Made by a program: the position numbers and the translations under genes
Shown: piece by piece, positions 35,428 to 45,199 of the stretch
Layout: each line of letters starts with the position of its first letter
How positions within the stretch are numbered: position 1 is the first letter of the stretch
The notes under the pieces: generated by a model
The model's input: the letters and a program-made list of their open reading frames with translations, nothing else
What the model was told of the DNA's origin: nothing
Databases searched by the model: none
Source of the DNA: Arenicella chitinivorans
GTDB taxonomy: Bacteria > Pseudomonadota > Gammaproteobacteria > Arenicellales > Arenicellaceae
Assembly: GCF_014651515.1 (NCBI RefSeq)
Contig: NZ_BMXA01000003.1
Coordinates: forward strand, 186,001 to 250,000
Reading direction: 5' to 3'
DNA length: 64,000 bases

Positions 35428-35444
35428 GCCAGAGCCTTACGTCA

Positions 35445-35471
35445 GAGAAGGTGGTGATCCGCCACCTTCTC
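35445..35471. terminator. Hairpin between yhcB-like and marC-like genes
   Basis: A 10-bp perfect stem GAGAAGGTGG (35445-35454) with CCACCTTCTC (35462-35471) in the convergent gap. It lacks a good T run, so it may be only partly active as a terminator. Confidence 0.5.
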
Positions 35472-35506
35472 GTTCAAATCGTGGGGTACGCTCATGCGGC
35501 GTGTCA

Positions 35507-36106
35507 CTAGCTTTGCGTGGCGATAAAAGTGATAAATTCCGCGATGCCATCCATAAGCATCTGTATTGCAATAGCCACCAGAATCATTCCCATTAGGCGC
35601 TCAATCGCGATGAGCCCGCGGTTGCGCAAAATTTTGGCCAATGGCCCAGCCGCCAATAAAATAACCCCCGTCACAAGCCATGCGGCAAACAAAGCACCAA
35701 GCCATACTGGCCACTTTTCCGGCTCACCATTCATAATCAGCAATAGCGTGGCGAGCGCAGAAGGGCCTGCTACATAGGGGATCGCCAGCGGGACAATAAA
35801 TGGTTCTTCTTCATTTTTGACGTCTGTTTCGTTGGCTGGCGGAAAGATCATTTTGATGGCGATCAAAAATAGAATAATACCGCCAGTGGCTGTTAACGCA
35901 GGCTCCGAAATATGCAGTGCGGACAAAAATGCCTGACCTGAAAACAGGAATATCACCATCACCAAGAGGGCGATTAACAGCTCACGCATAATGACTTTTA
36001 CACGTCTGGCCGGTTCAACATTCTTGAGTGCAGTGAGATACAGCGGGATATTTCCCAGCGGATCCATGACTAAAAATAACAACAGGGCGGCGGAGAGAAA
36101 GGTCAT
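35507..36106 (-). CDS. MarC family membrane protein
   Basis: A 199-residue protein with six membrane helices. It carries LLLFLVMDPLGNIPLYL at the start and FIVPLAIPYVAGPSALATLLLI in the second half, the two internal repeats of the MarC/YhgN family. The function of the family is unresolved; the old link to multiple antibiotic resistance is not supported. It stands alone between the YhcB-type gene and the peptidase gene. Confidence 0.9.
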   Translation of the reverse strand: MTFLSAALLLFLVMDPLGNIPLYLTALKNVEPARRVKVIMRELLIALLVMVIFLFSGQAFLSALHISEPALTATGGIILFLIAIKMIFPPANETDVKNEEEPFIVPLAIPYVAGPSALATLLLIMNGEPEKWPVWLGALFAAWLVTGVILLAAGPLAKILRNRGLIAIERLMGMILVAIAIQMLMDGIAEFITFIATQS

Positions 36107-36257
36107 GATTGGTTGGCTCCTGTGATCAAAATTGGCACGTTATTGGCTCGTCTTGAAAAAAACGCAGAGTGCCACGATGCTGACAGGAGTACAAGCTTTC
36201 CCGGCGTTGCCGGACTCCGGCTCGATCTATCTCAGTTGTCCGTTTGGCTGAGAGAAT

Positions 36258-36291
36258 CGATACCCGAGCAGCATCGGTGGCTCGGGTATCG
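36258..36291 (-). terminator. Hairpin downstream of M2 peptidase gene
   Basis: A 12-bp perfect stem CGATACCCGAGC (36258-36269) with GCTCGGGTATCG (36280-36291) lies 20 bases past the minus-strand stop. The bases after it on that strand (ATTCTCTC) are only moderately T-rich. Confidence 0.6.
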
Positions 36292-36310
36292 ATTTAGCAT
36301 GAAGGTTGAA

Positions 36311-38110
36311 CTACCAGCCGCACTGACGGCCTTGGTTTTGCTCTTTCAGGTAGGCATTTAGCGGAGCGAAGTAATCGATGATCGCACTACCGTCCATCTT
36401 GCGTTGTCCAGTCAGCGCTTCCATAGCATCCGGCCATGGCTTGCTCTGCCCCATAGCCAGCATGTCGCCAAGCGCTTTACCTGCATCTTTGTTTCCGTAG
36501 ATCGAGCATTCATGCAGCGGGCCAGTGTGTCCGGCCTTTTCGCACAGCGCCTTGTGGAACTGGAATTGCATGATGAACGACAGGAAGTAACGCGTATATG
36601 GCGTGTTGCCAGGGATGTGGTACTTTGCACCAGCGTCAAAGTCTGCCTCGGTACGTTCAACCGGTGCGGCGATGCCCTGATACTCGGTACGTAATTCCCA
36701 CCAGCCCTTATTGTAGTCTTCTGGTGCGATTTCACCTGAAAATACTTTCCAGCGCCACTCGTCGATCATTTTGCCAAATGGTAGAAAGGCAATTTTTTCG
36801 AGTGCCAACTTCATCTGTTTGTTGAGGGTTGCCTCTGGGCTTTCTTCAACCTTATCTATAAGACCTTTCGCCTGCAAATAGCTCGGTGTCATCGATAGTT
36901 GTATCGTATCGCCAATGGCTTCGTGGAAACCGTCATGTGCACCGCCTTTAAAGATCGGTGGCAAATCTTTATACATCAGATAGTAGTAGATATGCCCCAG
37001 CTCGTGATGCAGGGTGCCGAATTGCTCTTCGGTGATTTCGACGCATTGTTTGATCCGTGGATCGTTGCCGTTGTCGAGGTCCCAGGCGCTGGCGTGACAG
37101 ACGACGTTACGGTCGCGCGGCTTCTTGATCAGCGAGTTCTCATAGAAGCTTTCTGGCAGTGCGGGCAGACCTAATGAGGTAAAAAAACCCTCGGCTGTTT
37201 GCACCATGCGTTTTTCATCGTAGTTTTGTTCGTTGAGCGCTTTGGTGACATCCAAGGATGCGACGCCCGCATGAGGCTCCATAATCGGGTAAATGTTTTC
37301 CCAGGTCTGTGACCACATGTTACCGAGCAAATGGGCCGGAATGGGTTTATCCAGTGGTACTTTATCGGCACCATACTGTTCACTCAATTTAGCGCGAACG
37401 TGACAGTGCAGTTCATCATAAAACGGCTTAACCTGATCCCATAGGCGGCGTGCTTCGACTGTAAATTCGCTGGGGCTCATGTCGTAATTGGATTTCCACG
37501 CGTCGGCTAAATCCGCGTAGCCAGAGTCTTTTGCGCCCTGATTTGCGAGTTCGACGAAGCGTTGATACTGCTCGCGGTAGGCAGGCGACACTGTACGCCA
37601 GCCGCGCCATACGTCGAGCAGTTCGTCATAGTCACGCGATTCAGCCAGCACTTTCTCCAGTTCCTGAAGTTCACGACATTCACCTGCTTCATTGCAGTAA
37701 CTGCCAGAACCGTACGCGCCTTCCATCTCTGTCAAAACTTGTGCGAGTTCAGCGCGTAATTGCGCATCGTTGGGGGCGGGCGCCGCAGAACCACGTAGCA
37801 TTAACTCGATGGCTCGGGCAGTGGTTGGGTCCATTTTTTGCCCCTTATACTGCTTGGCTTGATTAAACACTTTACTCTCGAATTCGAGTGAGCGTTCGCC
37901 AGCTTTGGCGGCCAGCACACCTGTGTCTTTGGTAATATAGGTGCTGCGAACCCAATAGGCGGCTTCGATTTCCTTGGCCAGTTCTTGACCTTCTTTCTGT
38001 ACTCGTTCGACAAAATCTTTAGCAGATTCTGGTTTGTGGTCGTCCGCCAGCACGGGCGCGCTGCTCAGGCAGGCCGCGATGGCAACACCGATAGATAGTT
38101 TATTTAACAT
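36311..38110 (-). CDS. M2 family dipeptidyl carboxypeptidase (ACE-like)
   Basis: 599 residues with a signal peptide (cleavage near VLADDHK, about 22), so periplasmic. The zinc motif is HHELGH (HExxH, about residue 361) with the third ligand Glu in GFHEAIGD 24 residues on; HIPGNTPYTRYFLSF matches the ACE substrate pocket. Bacterial relatives release C-terminal dipeptides from oligopeptides. The gene starts 9 bp after the POT transporter gene on the same strand, so peptides cut in the periplasm would be imported by the neighbouring carrier. Confidence 0.93.
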   Translation of the reverse strand: MLNKLSIGVAIAACLSSAPVLADDHKPESAKDFVERVQKEGQELAKEIEAAYWVRSTYITKDTGVLAAKAGERSLEFESKVFNQAKQYKGQKMDPTTARAIELMLRGSAAPAPNDAQLRAELAQVLTEMEGAYGSGSYCNEAGECRELQELEKVLAESRDYDELLDVWRGWRTVSPAYREQYQRFVELANQGAKDSGYADLADAWKSNYDMSPSEFTVEARRLWDQVKPFYDELHCHVRAKLSEQYGADKVPLDKPIPAHLLGNMWSQTWENIYPIMEPHAGVASLDVTKALNEQNYDEKRMVQTAEGFFTSLGLPALPESFYENSLIKKPRDRNVVCHASAWDLDNGNDPRIKQCVEITEEQFGTLHHELGHIYYYLMYKDLPPIFKGGAHDGFHEAIGDTIQLSMTPSYLQAKGLIDKVEESPEATLNKQMKLALEKIAFLPFGKMIDEWRWKVFSGEIAPEDYNKGWWELRTEYQGIAAPVERTEADFDAGAKYHIPGNTPYTRYFLSFIMQFQFHKALCEKAGHTGPLHECSIYGNKDAGKALGDMLAMGQSKPWPDAMEALTGQRKMDGSAIIDYFAPLNAYLKEQNQGRQCGW

Positions 38111-38119
38111 GGTTTTCTC

Positions 38120-39676
38120 CTAGCTGTTTTGAGCGTTGGCTTGCTGAACTTCAGTCTCCCAGTTCTTGGAAAACAGGCTAAGCAGTAGGATAACCGCCCC
38201 GATGGCGACGCTGAACAACACAATTTGCATGTACAATCCGGGCATTTCAGACACGTTTTCTGGGTCAAAGTTGCCGGCGAAGATGCCCGCAATGATGTTG
38301 CCGATTGAGTAGGTCAGAACAAACACGCCCATCATTTGTCCAAGGTAGCGTTTTGGTGATAATTTGGACACTGCGCTTAAGGCAATCGGGCTAATAATGA
38401 GTTCGCCACAGGTATGCAAGAAGTAGGTTAGGATCAGCCAGAATGCGGCCGCTTTCATGCCGGTAGCGGCGATTTGGGCGGCGTAGTACATGGCAATAAA
38501 TCCGCTGGCCATAATGATCAAACCAATCGCACATTTAATGCCATAGGCTGGCGACACCATGCGCTGGCCGAGTTTGATCCACATGGCGGCAAAGAACGGT
38601 GAGAGCAGGATGATGAAGGTTGAGTTTGCGGACTGGAACCAAGCGGTGGGAATTTCAGTCAAGCCAAACAAGCCTAATGAGTCGGTGGCGCGATCAGTGT
38701 AGTCGCGAGCGAACAGGTTCAATGTGGAACCGGCTTGTTCGAAACCCGACCAGAAACAGGCCGACGCGATACACACGAGTAGCAGGGCCAACATGCCTTT
38801 TTTCTCAACGGAGTTAAGATTTCCGCCGAAGTAGATCGCACCAAAATAAATGATAAAAACCGCGGTGAAAACCACAGCCACGTACTGCGACAATGAAACC
38901 GGGTTGATCTTTAATAAGCCGGTCATCGTCGCCAGTGTCACAGCTGCCAAGCCGATAATAAACGCAGCAATGGTGGCCCAAGAGCGTTTGTTACCGTTGT
39001 CCGATAATGGTTGGATTGGCGCTGCGCCAACGCCATTCAATGCACCAACGGTCTTTCGGAACTGAATCAAGCCGACACCCATACCGACAGCTGCTGCGCC
39101 AAATGCCCAGTGCGCGCCGAAGCCTTCAGCTTCGTAGAAATAACCGCATACGGTGTAGCCAATTAGCGATCCGATATTGATACCCATGTAATAGATCGCA
39201 TAGCCACTGTCGCGGCGGTTATCCGTTGCGCTGTATAGCTGTCCGACTAATGCACCAATATTAGGCTTCAACAACCCAGTGCCAAGAACCACGAGAATAA
39301 GTCCGATGAAGAATGTCTGGTTGTTCGGTATTGCTAACACAATGTGTCCACACATGATGATGATACCGCCGTACCAAACGGCGCGTTGACTGCCGATCAG
39401 GCGATCAGCCATCCAACCTCCGGGGAGGCCCATAAAATAGACCGACGCGGTGTACAAGCCGTAGATCGCAGTGGCGACGGCTGTTGTAAGTGCTAATCCG
39501 CCTTCGTTAATTGAGGCCGTTAGGAACAGTACTAATAGGCCGCGCATGCCGTAATAACTCATGCGTTCCCACATTTCAGTGAAGAATAAAGTTTTCAGTC
39601 CACGCGGGTGGCCAAAGAACGAGGTATCCATTGTGTTTGAGTCTGGGCTCAAGGCACCTTCGGTAGTTTGATTCAT
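38120..39676 (-). CDS. POT family proton-coupled di/tripeptide transporter
   Basis: About 518 residues from the ATG at 39676 (AGGTAAACC upstream); an in-frame extension to 39823 lacks any site. It has 12-14 helices. The PTR2 signature is present as FFTEMWERMSYYGMRGLLVLF (E-x-x-E/R-x-x-x-Y region) and GGWMADRLIGSQRAVWYGG, with NIGSLIGYTV as the second signature. It imports di- and tripeptides with protons. It is co-transcribed with the periplasmic M2 peptidase and is divergent, across a 1-kb gap, from a TonB receptor. Confidence 0.93.
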   Translation of the reverse strand: MNQTTEGALSPDSNTMDTSFFGHPRGLKTLFFTEMWERMSYYGMRGLLVLFLTASINEGGLALTTAVATAIYGLYTASVYFMGLPGGWMADRLIGSQRAVWYGGIIIMCGHIVLAIPNNQTFFIGLILVVLGTGLLKPNIGALVGQLYSATDNRRDSGYAIYYMGINIGSLIGYTVCGYFYEAEGFGAHWAFGAAAVGMGVGLIQFRKTVGALNGVGAAPIQPLSDNGNKRSWATIAAFIIGLAAVTLATMTGLLKINPVSLSQYVAVVFTAVFIIYFGAIYFGGNLNSVEKKGMLALLLVCIASACFWSGFEQAGSTLNLFARDYTDRATDSLGLFGLTEIPTAWFQSANSTFIILLSPFFAAMWIKLGQRMVSPAYGIKCAIGLIIMASGFIAMYYAAQIAATGMKAAAFWLILTYFLHTCGELIISPIALSAVSKLSPKRYLGQMMGVFVLTYSIGNIIAGIFAGNFDPENVSEMPGLYMQIVLFSVAIGAVILLLSLFSKNWETEVQQANAQNS

Positions 39677-40716
39677 AGGTTTACCTAATTTTGTATTTAT
39701 ATATTTATGGCTCGGCGGGTTACGAAGATTCGTGGAGCTCAACGCCGCACAGAGCTTGATTAAAAGTTTAATTAGCTCGGCCACTTTGCCGCATAAATGC
39801 AGCAGATAGGGCTGCAGAAGCATGAAAATATCATACTTTGATTTTTTTTCCGCCTATCTCAGATCAACACCTTGAATGTGAGTTGCATTGTGAAAGGTTG
39901 GCGGGTATCGCTTTGCAGTCGCGATTCGACGAGGGATTGGCGTCGATTGATGCTGCGGTTTGTAAATACCAAGTGATGATTATGCGGCATGACTGGAACG
40001 CATTCGGGGCGTGCCAATGCTGATAAAAATTCTCAGTATTGTTAACGGTTTGCGTGTCATTTTAGCGTTGAGTGTTGGTCAAAAATCCGCTTCTATAACG
40101 CTCTGTATCACACGCATAATGGCATCGTCCTGAGCGCCTGACGACGACGCGCGTCTTAGAAAATCGCTGGGAATTTAGGGTGGAGCAGGATATACGGTTA
40201 TTGTCATTAATGCCGCATAATATTCTTTATTTATGGGGATAATCGCAGGACATGCTGGGCGGCTTAATGAATTTAGATAAGTGTGCGATTTTAGCAACGC
40301 AATTTGAAGTGAAAAATCGTTCGTTTGATCGCCCGCTCGCCGAATTTTCTTTTTTTATACAATGGTTTAGGTGTAAAAGATTGGGCTTGGATTAGGTGCC
40401 ACCCAGGGTGTGGCGTAATAGACACAGGTTAGCACTTCGAATGCGTGATTTACCACAAATCATATATTGTCTTCTTATCCGGTCTGTAATAAGCTGGTAA
40501 CAAATTAAGGGTGACCAGTGCTTCCACGAGTGTACGTCTCCTTAGTTATTCAGCCACCCGAGTGCGCAATGTTGTGCAGACTCGGGTTTGTGTGTTCTGA
40601 CCCAATTATCAACGCGAGAATTACTTGTTCCCAATCCTACGTTCTGATCCATTGTGTTCGTGCATGCGCGGCTGTGTCCAAAAGTCTTACATAAACCTTA
40701 ATAGAGGAAAGAGTGT
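39677..40716. other. Long intergenic region between POT and TonB receptor genes
   Basis: About 1,040 bp with no convincing gene. Frames of 61 codons (39838-40023) and 47 codons (40252-40395) exist, but codon use is poor. The segment is A/T-richer than its surroundings and must carry the divergent promoters of the transporter and the receptor. A compact hairpin lies at 40556-40587, and an AGAGGAAAGAG ribosome-binding site precedes the receptor ATG. The rest is unexplained. Confidence 0.6.
40556..40587 (+). promoter_or_regulatory. Hairpin in the leader of the TonB receptor
   Basis: ACCCGAGT (40556-40563) pairs with ACTCGGGT (40580-40587), and GCGCAA (40564-40569) with TTGTGC (40572-40577, one wobble), giving a nearly continuous 14-bp stem about 130 bases before the start codon. 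It could be a weak terminator of an upstream transcript or an RNA stability or control element of the receptor mRNA. Confidence 0.4.
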
Positions 40717-43602
40717 ATGAATTACAATAACCCTTTTAGAAAAAGTGCGATTGCGCTAGCGGTAAGTTCTGCAAGCGTATTAGCGAGTGGCTTCAGCGGC
40801 TCAGCTTTCGCGCAAGAAGAAGACGTGGCTGATGCGGCTCAACTTGAAGTTGTTACCGTAACTGGTTCGCGCATTCGTCGTCCAGATTTAGATGGTGCTA
40901 GCCCAGTTACTGTCATCAACCGTCAAGAGTTGCTTGAAACTGGTATCACTGACATCGGTGATCTGATTCAAAGCATGCCTTCAATGTCAGGTTCACCAAT
41001 CGGCACAACTACCAACAACGGTGGTAACGGTGCGGTATTGATTGACCTGCGTGGTTTGGGTACTGCGCGTACTCTGACTCTGGTCAACGGTCAACGTATG
41101 GTAGATGGTGGTGATTTCCAAACTATCCCATCGTCGATGATCGAGCGTGTTGAAATCCTGAAAGACGGTGCATCAGCGGTATACGGTGCAGACGCGGTAT
41201 CAGGCGTAGTAAACATCATCACCCGTAAAGATTTCGAAGGTGTTGAGCTGTCTGCGCAAGTTGCAGAGTGGCAAGATACTGAAGGTGCTGGCCAAACTAC
41301 GTTTGGTTTCATCGCTGGTAACGCCTTTGACGGCGGTAACTTCGTTTTCGGTGCTGAGCACGTAACACAAGACGAAGCTTACCAAGCAGATACTCCTTGG
41401 GAGTACATGAAAGATTCTTACTACATCTATCCAGAAGGTTGTGAGAATAATCTGCTTGAGCCATACCCAACTGGTTGTTTCCGCATTGGTTCTTCGCGTA
41501 TCCCTGAAGGTCGTTTTGGCTTCTTGTCACAAGGTACTTTCACCACGGCTAGCGTTGCAGAAGCACCATACCAAGCTGCTTTGATGACGCCATTCGATGG
41601 TCGTAACTACAACTACGCACCAGTCAACTACATGCAAACGCCGTATGAGCGTACTAACATTTTTGCTGAAGCCAACTTTGATTTGACCGATTCAGTTCGT
41701 TTCAAAACTGAGTTGCGCGGTAACTTCCGTGAATCAGCGCAAGAGTTGGCACCATTGCCATACGCGACTGGCCCAACAGGTGATCCAGGCTACCGTGGTA
41801 ACTTCAACGGCACAGCGTACAATGGTGTTTCTGAGCAGAACTACTACTTGCGTCAAGCGGTTGACCGTTACAATGCGGCAACCGGTGCTGGCCTAGTTTA
41901 TGAGCCAGTGGTTGATGTGCGTCGTCGTCAAATTGAAACGACTCGTCGTTTTGAGCAAGAAATCACTCAGTTCCAATTCGTTACTGCACTGGAAGGTGAG
42001 TTCAACGACATGAACTGGAGTGTTTTCATGAACCAAGGTTACCGTGTTCGTGATGACGTTGACTATGGTCAATTCTCAGGCAACCGTTTGTCCAATGCAT
42101 TAGGCCCATCGGCTGACTTGGATGGCGATGGACGCCCAGAATGTTACGGCAACGTAAATGACCCAAGCACCTTAATTCAAGGCTGTGTGCCATTGAATCT
42201 GTTTGGTGGCGGTACTGTGGTTCGTAACACTGGTGAAATCACTGGTACGTCTCTGACTCAAGACATGGTTGATTACGTGTCTGTTGACTTGGTTGATCAG
42301 TACAAAAACCGTCAAACTGTGATTGGTGCTGATATCGCCGGTTCCATGTTTGAACTACCTGCTGGTGAAGTTGGTTGGGCTGTTGGTTACCAATACTGGG
42401 ATCAAAGCTTCTCATATACACCAGACTCAGCGAAAGCTTTGGGTGCGGCCACCGGTAACGTTGGTGCAGGAACTAATGGTGATCTGACCAGTAACTCAGT
42501 ATTTGCTGAGGTATCGGTTCCTCTACTAGATAACGGCACGCAAAACTTGTACATCGACGCGGGCGTTCGTTACGACGATTACGATGCGTTTGATGCTGAA
42601 ACAACGTGGCAAGCAAAAATCAACTTCCAAGTATTGGATGATGTGAAATTGCGTGCGACTGCGGGTTCAGTATACCGTGCTCCTACCATCAGCAACCTGT
42701 TTGGTGGTTTGGTTGACAGCTTCCCAACTGCGAATGACCCATGTTCATTGTCTGGTAGCGCTGCTATCGCTCCAGGTTGTGCGCAAGTTGCACCGCAAAC
42801 GGATTCTCAGCTGCGTTCGAATGTTGGTGGTAACCCAAATCTACGTCCTGAATCTGGTGAAACATTCACCGCAGGTGTAGTTTGGACTCCAAACTTTGAG
42901 AACAGCGATTTGTCAATCACGTTGGACTACTGGGACATCACACTGGATGACGGTATTTCAAGCTTGGGTGCACAAGCCATTCTGGATGACTGTTATGTTA
43001 ACCTGAACCAAGATGCGTGCTTATTGGTAACACGTAACCCAGACTACTCTGTTGGTTTGATCTTGGATGCGCCTTTGAACCTGACCGAAGAAACAGCGAA
43101 AGGTATCGACTTCGAAGCGCGTTATAACTTCAGCACTGACATCGGTCAGTTCGAAGCATCGTTCTTGTTGGCGCACACGCTTGAGCGTGGCTTCCGTCCT
43201 ACAGCGAATGATCCAATTGATGATTTTGCCGGACGTTACACACTGGGCGAAGCTTTTGCTGAGAACAAGTTCAATGCACGTCTACAATGGAGCCGCAACG
43301 ACCTGTCTATTGGCTGGTTGGGTGAGTACATTGGCAAGTTAGAAGCTGATACCAACTGTAACTGTGGTGTAGGTAACCGCCCAGATGGTTCATACGTACA
43401 AGACATCGATGCGCAAATGTATCATGACTTGGTTGTGAACTACACGGTAGGCGACACTGGTTTAAGTGTTGCTGGCGGTGTCACTAACTTGACTGACGAA
43501 GAGCCACCTTACATTGACTCAGGCTTCAACGGTAACACTGACCCAGCGACATACCGTCTGTTCGGTCGTGGTTACTACCTGCGTCTAAACTGGAAGTTCT
43601 AA
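40717..43602 (+). CDS. Large TonB-dependent receptor (probable peptide-locus receptor)
   Basis: 961 residues: signal peptide (cleavage near AFAQEED, about 33), TonB-box-like VVTVTGSRIRRPD, plug with DLRGLGTARTLTLVNGQRM and ILKDGASAVYGADAVSGVVNIITRK, and a large barrel ending RLNWKF. It is of the type with GSRIRR start common in Alteromonadales and Xanthomonadales. Codon use is strongly biased towards a small set (GGT, CGT, GAA, GTT), more than in its neighbours, which suggests very high expression. It is divergent from the POT-M2 pair, so peptide uptake is a fair inference. Its substrate is not shown by sequence. Confidence 0.88.
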   Translation: MNYNNPFRKSAIALAVSSASVLASGFSGSAFAQEEDVADAAQLEVVTVTGSRIRRPDLDGASPVTVINRQELLETGITDIGDLIQSMPSMSGSPIGTTTNNGGNGAVLIDLRGLGTARTLTLVNGQRMVDGGDFQTIPSSMIERVEILKDGASAVYGADAVSGVVNIITRKDFEGVELSAQVAEWQDTEGAGQTTFGFIAGNAFDGGNFVFGAEHVTQDEAYQADTPWEYMKDSYYIYPEGCENNLLEPYPTGCFRIGSSRIPEGRFGFLSQGTFTTASVAEAPYQAALMTPFDGRNYNYAPVNYMQTPYERTNIFAEANFDLTDSVRFKTELRGNFRESAQELAPLPYATGPTGDPGYRGNFNGTAYNGVSEQNYYLRQAVDRYNAATGAGLVYEPVVDVRRRQIETTRRFEQEITQFQFVTALEGEFNDMNWSVFMNQGYRVRDDVDYGQFSGNRLSNALGPSADLDGDGRPECYGNVNDPSTLIQGCVPLNLFGGGTVVRNTGEITGTSLTQDMVDYVSVDLVDQYKNRQTVIGADIAGSMFELPAGEVGWAVGYQYWDQSFSYTPDSAKALGAATGNVGAGTNGDLTSNSVFAEVSVPLLDNGTQNLYIDAGVRYDDYDAFDAETTWQAKINFQVLDDVKLRATAGSVYRAPTISNLFGGLVDSFPTANDPCSLSGSAAIAPGCAQVAPQTDSQLRSNVGGNPNLRPESGETFTAGVVWTPNFENSDLSITLDYWDITLDDGISSLGAQAILDDCYVNLNQDACLLVTRNPDYSVGLILDAPLNLTEETAKGIDFEARYNFSTDIGQFEASFLLAHTLERGFRPTANDPIDDFAGRYTLGEAFAENKFNARLQWSRNDLSIGWLGEYIGKLEADTNCNCGVGNRPDGSYVQDIDAQMYHDLVVNYTVGDTGLSVAGGVTNLTDEEPPYIDSGFNGNTDPATYRLFGRGYYLRLNWKF

Positions 43603-43641
43603 TCAGTTGACCAAAATCTAGAATAATTAGAGTAATGATTA

Positions 43642-43669
43642 AGGGCTGCCAATTGGCAGCCCTTTTTTT
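43642..43669 (+). terminator. Intrinsic terminator after TonB receptor
   Basis: A 9-bp stem AGGGCTGCC with GGCAGCCCT and an AATT loop is followed by seven T, 40 bases after the stop codon. Confidence 0.9.
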
Positions 43670-43747
43670 CTGTTTAGTGAGTAACGTTTGGGTCACTCGA
43701 TTGACGTCGAAATGATCGCCGTCATACTCTAGTTCATTCGGCGCACT

Positions 43748-44152
43748 TTATGCTGCCCACAGAGAATCTTGTTCTACCAGTTCTAGCAGTGATGTAGATT
43801 GCGCTACTAGGGAATCGGCAAGAACGTTGTCTACGGTGTCATTATCGTAGAGCCTTTGCGCGTCCAATTGCCATTTCAGCGCAAAATGACGGGCCGCTTC
43901 TCGTGGCGTTAGCGCGACGTCCTCGGCGGCAAAGTGTACAAGTTCGTTGGAGTTCGCGAACCAGATTGTTTGAGTGTGACTGGTAGAAGTTCGGACCTTG
44001 CCGATCATGATAGAGAAAGGAAAAATCCAGCTTGGTTTCGCTTCCGCGATTTGACTCTCGATGACGTTACGAGCAGCCAAAGTGTGAACCGATTGAGCCA
44101 AGGTTTTGTTTACCCAGTCGGTTATCTCAGGTTTGTCGCTAATTGATTTCAT
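43748..44152 (-). CDS. DUF4826 family protein
   Basis: 134 residues with no signal peptide. The opening ITDWVNKTLAQSVHTLAARNVIES, the central IMIGKV strand, AARHFALKWQLDAQRL and the closing LLELVEQDSLW follow the DUF4826 pattern seen in marine gammaproteobacteria (WV... at the start, RHFxLxWQL in the middle, Leu-rich end). No function is known for the family. It starts 3 bp after the methyltransferase gene on the same strand, so the two are almost certainly co-transcribed. Confidence 0.7.
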   Translation of the reverse strand: MKSISDKPEITDWVNKTLAQSVHTLAARNVIESQIAEAKPSWIFPFSIMIGKVRTSTSHTQTIWFANSNELVHFAAEDVALTPREAARHFALKWQLDAQRLYDNDTVDNVLADSLVAQSTSLLELVEQDSLWAA

Positions 44153-44155
44153 GAT

Positions 44156-45124
44156 TTAATTCTTTACCGCAGTAAGTGCCCATGCAAGTGGGCGATTGGT
44201 GTCATTTGGCATTAGAGGACCGGCTTGCTGTAACGTTAAGCCTTGTCCGTGAAGGCGTTCGCAAAGACGATGAAACTGTGCTTCATCGATTGCTGCATCC
44301 AACATGGATTGCATTCTGACGCTGTACGCGTCTGCCTCGCGTTGCATCGCGTCTAACCAGTTGTTAAGTTCGCTAGCGTCGTAGTTGAGGAAGCTTGCGT
44401 GGATCTTGCCAGTGGTCAGGTACAAGTGCTCGAGAAAATCAGCCGCAACAAGGTCACCACCTTGCTGAACCGCGTTTTCAATACTGCGCATTGCAGGCTG
44501 TAAATCGGCACCGGCTTGATCATAAGCGCGTCGGTCGTTGCCATCGGCGGCAGCGAACCCGGCGTTAAAAAAAGCTTGTGCGAGCGGTAAGAATCGCGAT
44601 TCTTTAAGCGTGGTCAACAGTGCTAGATTGCGTCGGCATTCGCCTGCAATGCTTCCGCCCGTGTAGTGTAGTAAAACGCGTAGTGTGCCTTGTGGCGCGA
44701 GGGTTCGGACTGCCTCGTCAAACGCCCTTTGACCAGCATACTCGATTCCAAACTGACTGAGCACGACGTCGAATTGGCCATCGTCAAACTGTGTGTCCGC
44801 GGCATCGCCGAGCACAGTTTTCACGTCAGTAAAGCGCTCACCGATATGTTGGATCGCCGCTTCCGATGAATCCAAACACGTCACCGCAATCTGTTCGCTT
44901 TGCGGGCTGTTACGCAGCATGTCGATTAATGCGCCATGTCCACTGGCTAAATCAAGTAATTGCAGTGGCATTGGTTTGTTTACGAGTTCTGAGAAGAAGG
45001 TATACCAGTATGTTTGGATACTTGGGTGGTTGGCGCCGCTGTCTGAAAAAGCATGTGCGGAGTCAGAGTTCTGCCAAAAAGTGTCCCAGCTGGAGATCTG
45101 CTGGGTAGAGTTATCAGTGGTCAT
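44156..45124 (-). CDS. Class I SAM-dependent methyltransferase
   Basis: 322 residues. The SAM-binding motif I is LLDLASGHGALIDML (about 59-73), followed by CLDSSEAAI (acidic ribose contact) and VLSQFGIEYA as motif IV. The C-terminal ~150 residues are helical and of unknown substrate. It is the first gene of a two-gene unit with DUF4826 and is divergent, with 75 bp between, from the TPR-sulfotransferase pair, so joint control is possible. The methyl acceptor is unknown. Confidence 0.88.
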   Translation of the reverse strand: MTTDNSTQQISSWDTFWQNSDSAHAFSDSGANHPSIQTYWYTFFSELVNKPMPLQLLDLASGHGALIDMLRNSPQSEQIAVTCLDSSEAAIQHIGERFTDVKTVLGDAADTQFDDGQFDVVLSQFGIEYAGQRAFDEAVRTLAPQGTLRVLLHYTGGSIAGECRRNLALLTTLKESRFLPLAQAFFNAGFAAADGNDRRAYDQAGADLQPAMRSIENAVQQGGDLVAADFLEHLYLTTGKIHASFLNYDASELNNWLDAMQREADAYSVRMQSMLDAAIDEAQFHRLCERLHGQGLTLQQAGPLMPNDTNRPLAWALTAVKN

Positions 45125-45199
45125 GGGCTTAGATAAATAGCGCTGTTCGGTACCCGTGTTATGTTACCATTTCACACCGATTCAGATCAGATCTTTGCG

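Noticed and set aside
39838-40023. 61-codon plus-strand frame in the gap before the TonB receptor
   Set aside because: It starts at TTG, lacks a ribosome-binding site and has poor codon use; no family resemblance.
40252-40395. 47-codon plus-strand frame (starts MLGGLMNLDKC)
   Set aside because: The AGGA site is too close to the ATG and the composition is not protein-like, so coding is not supported.
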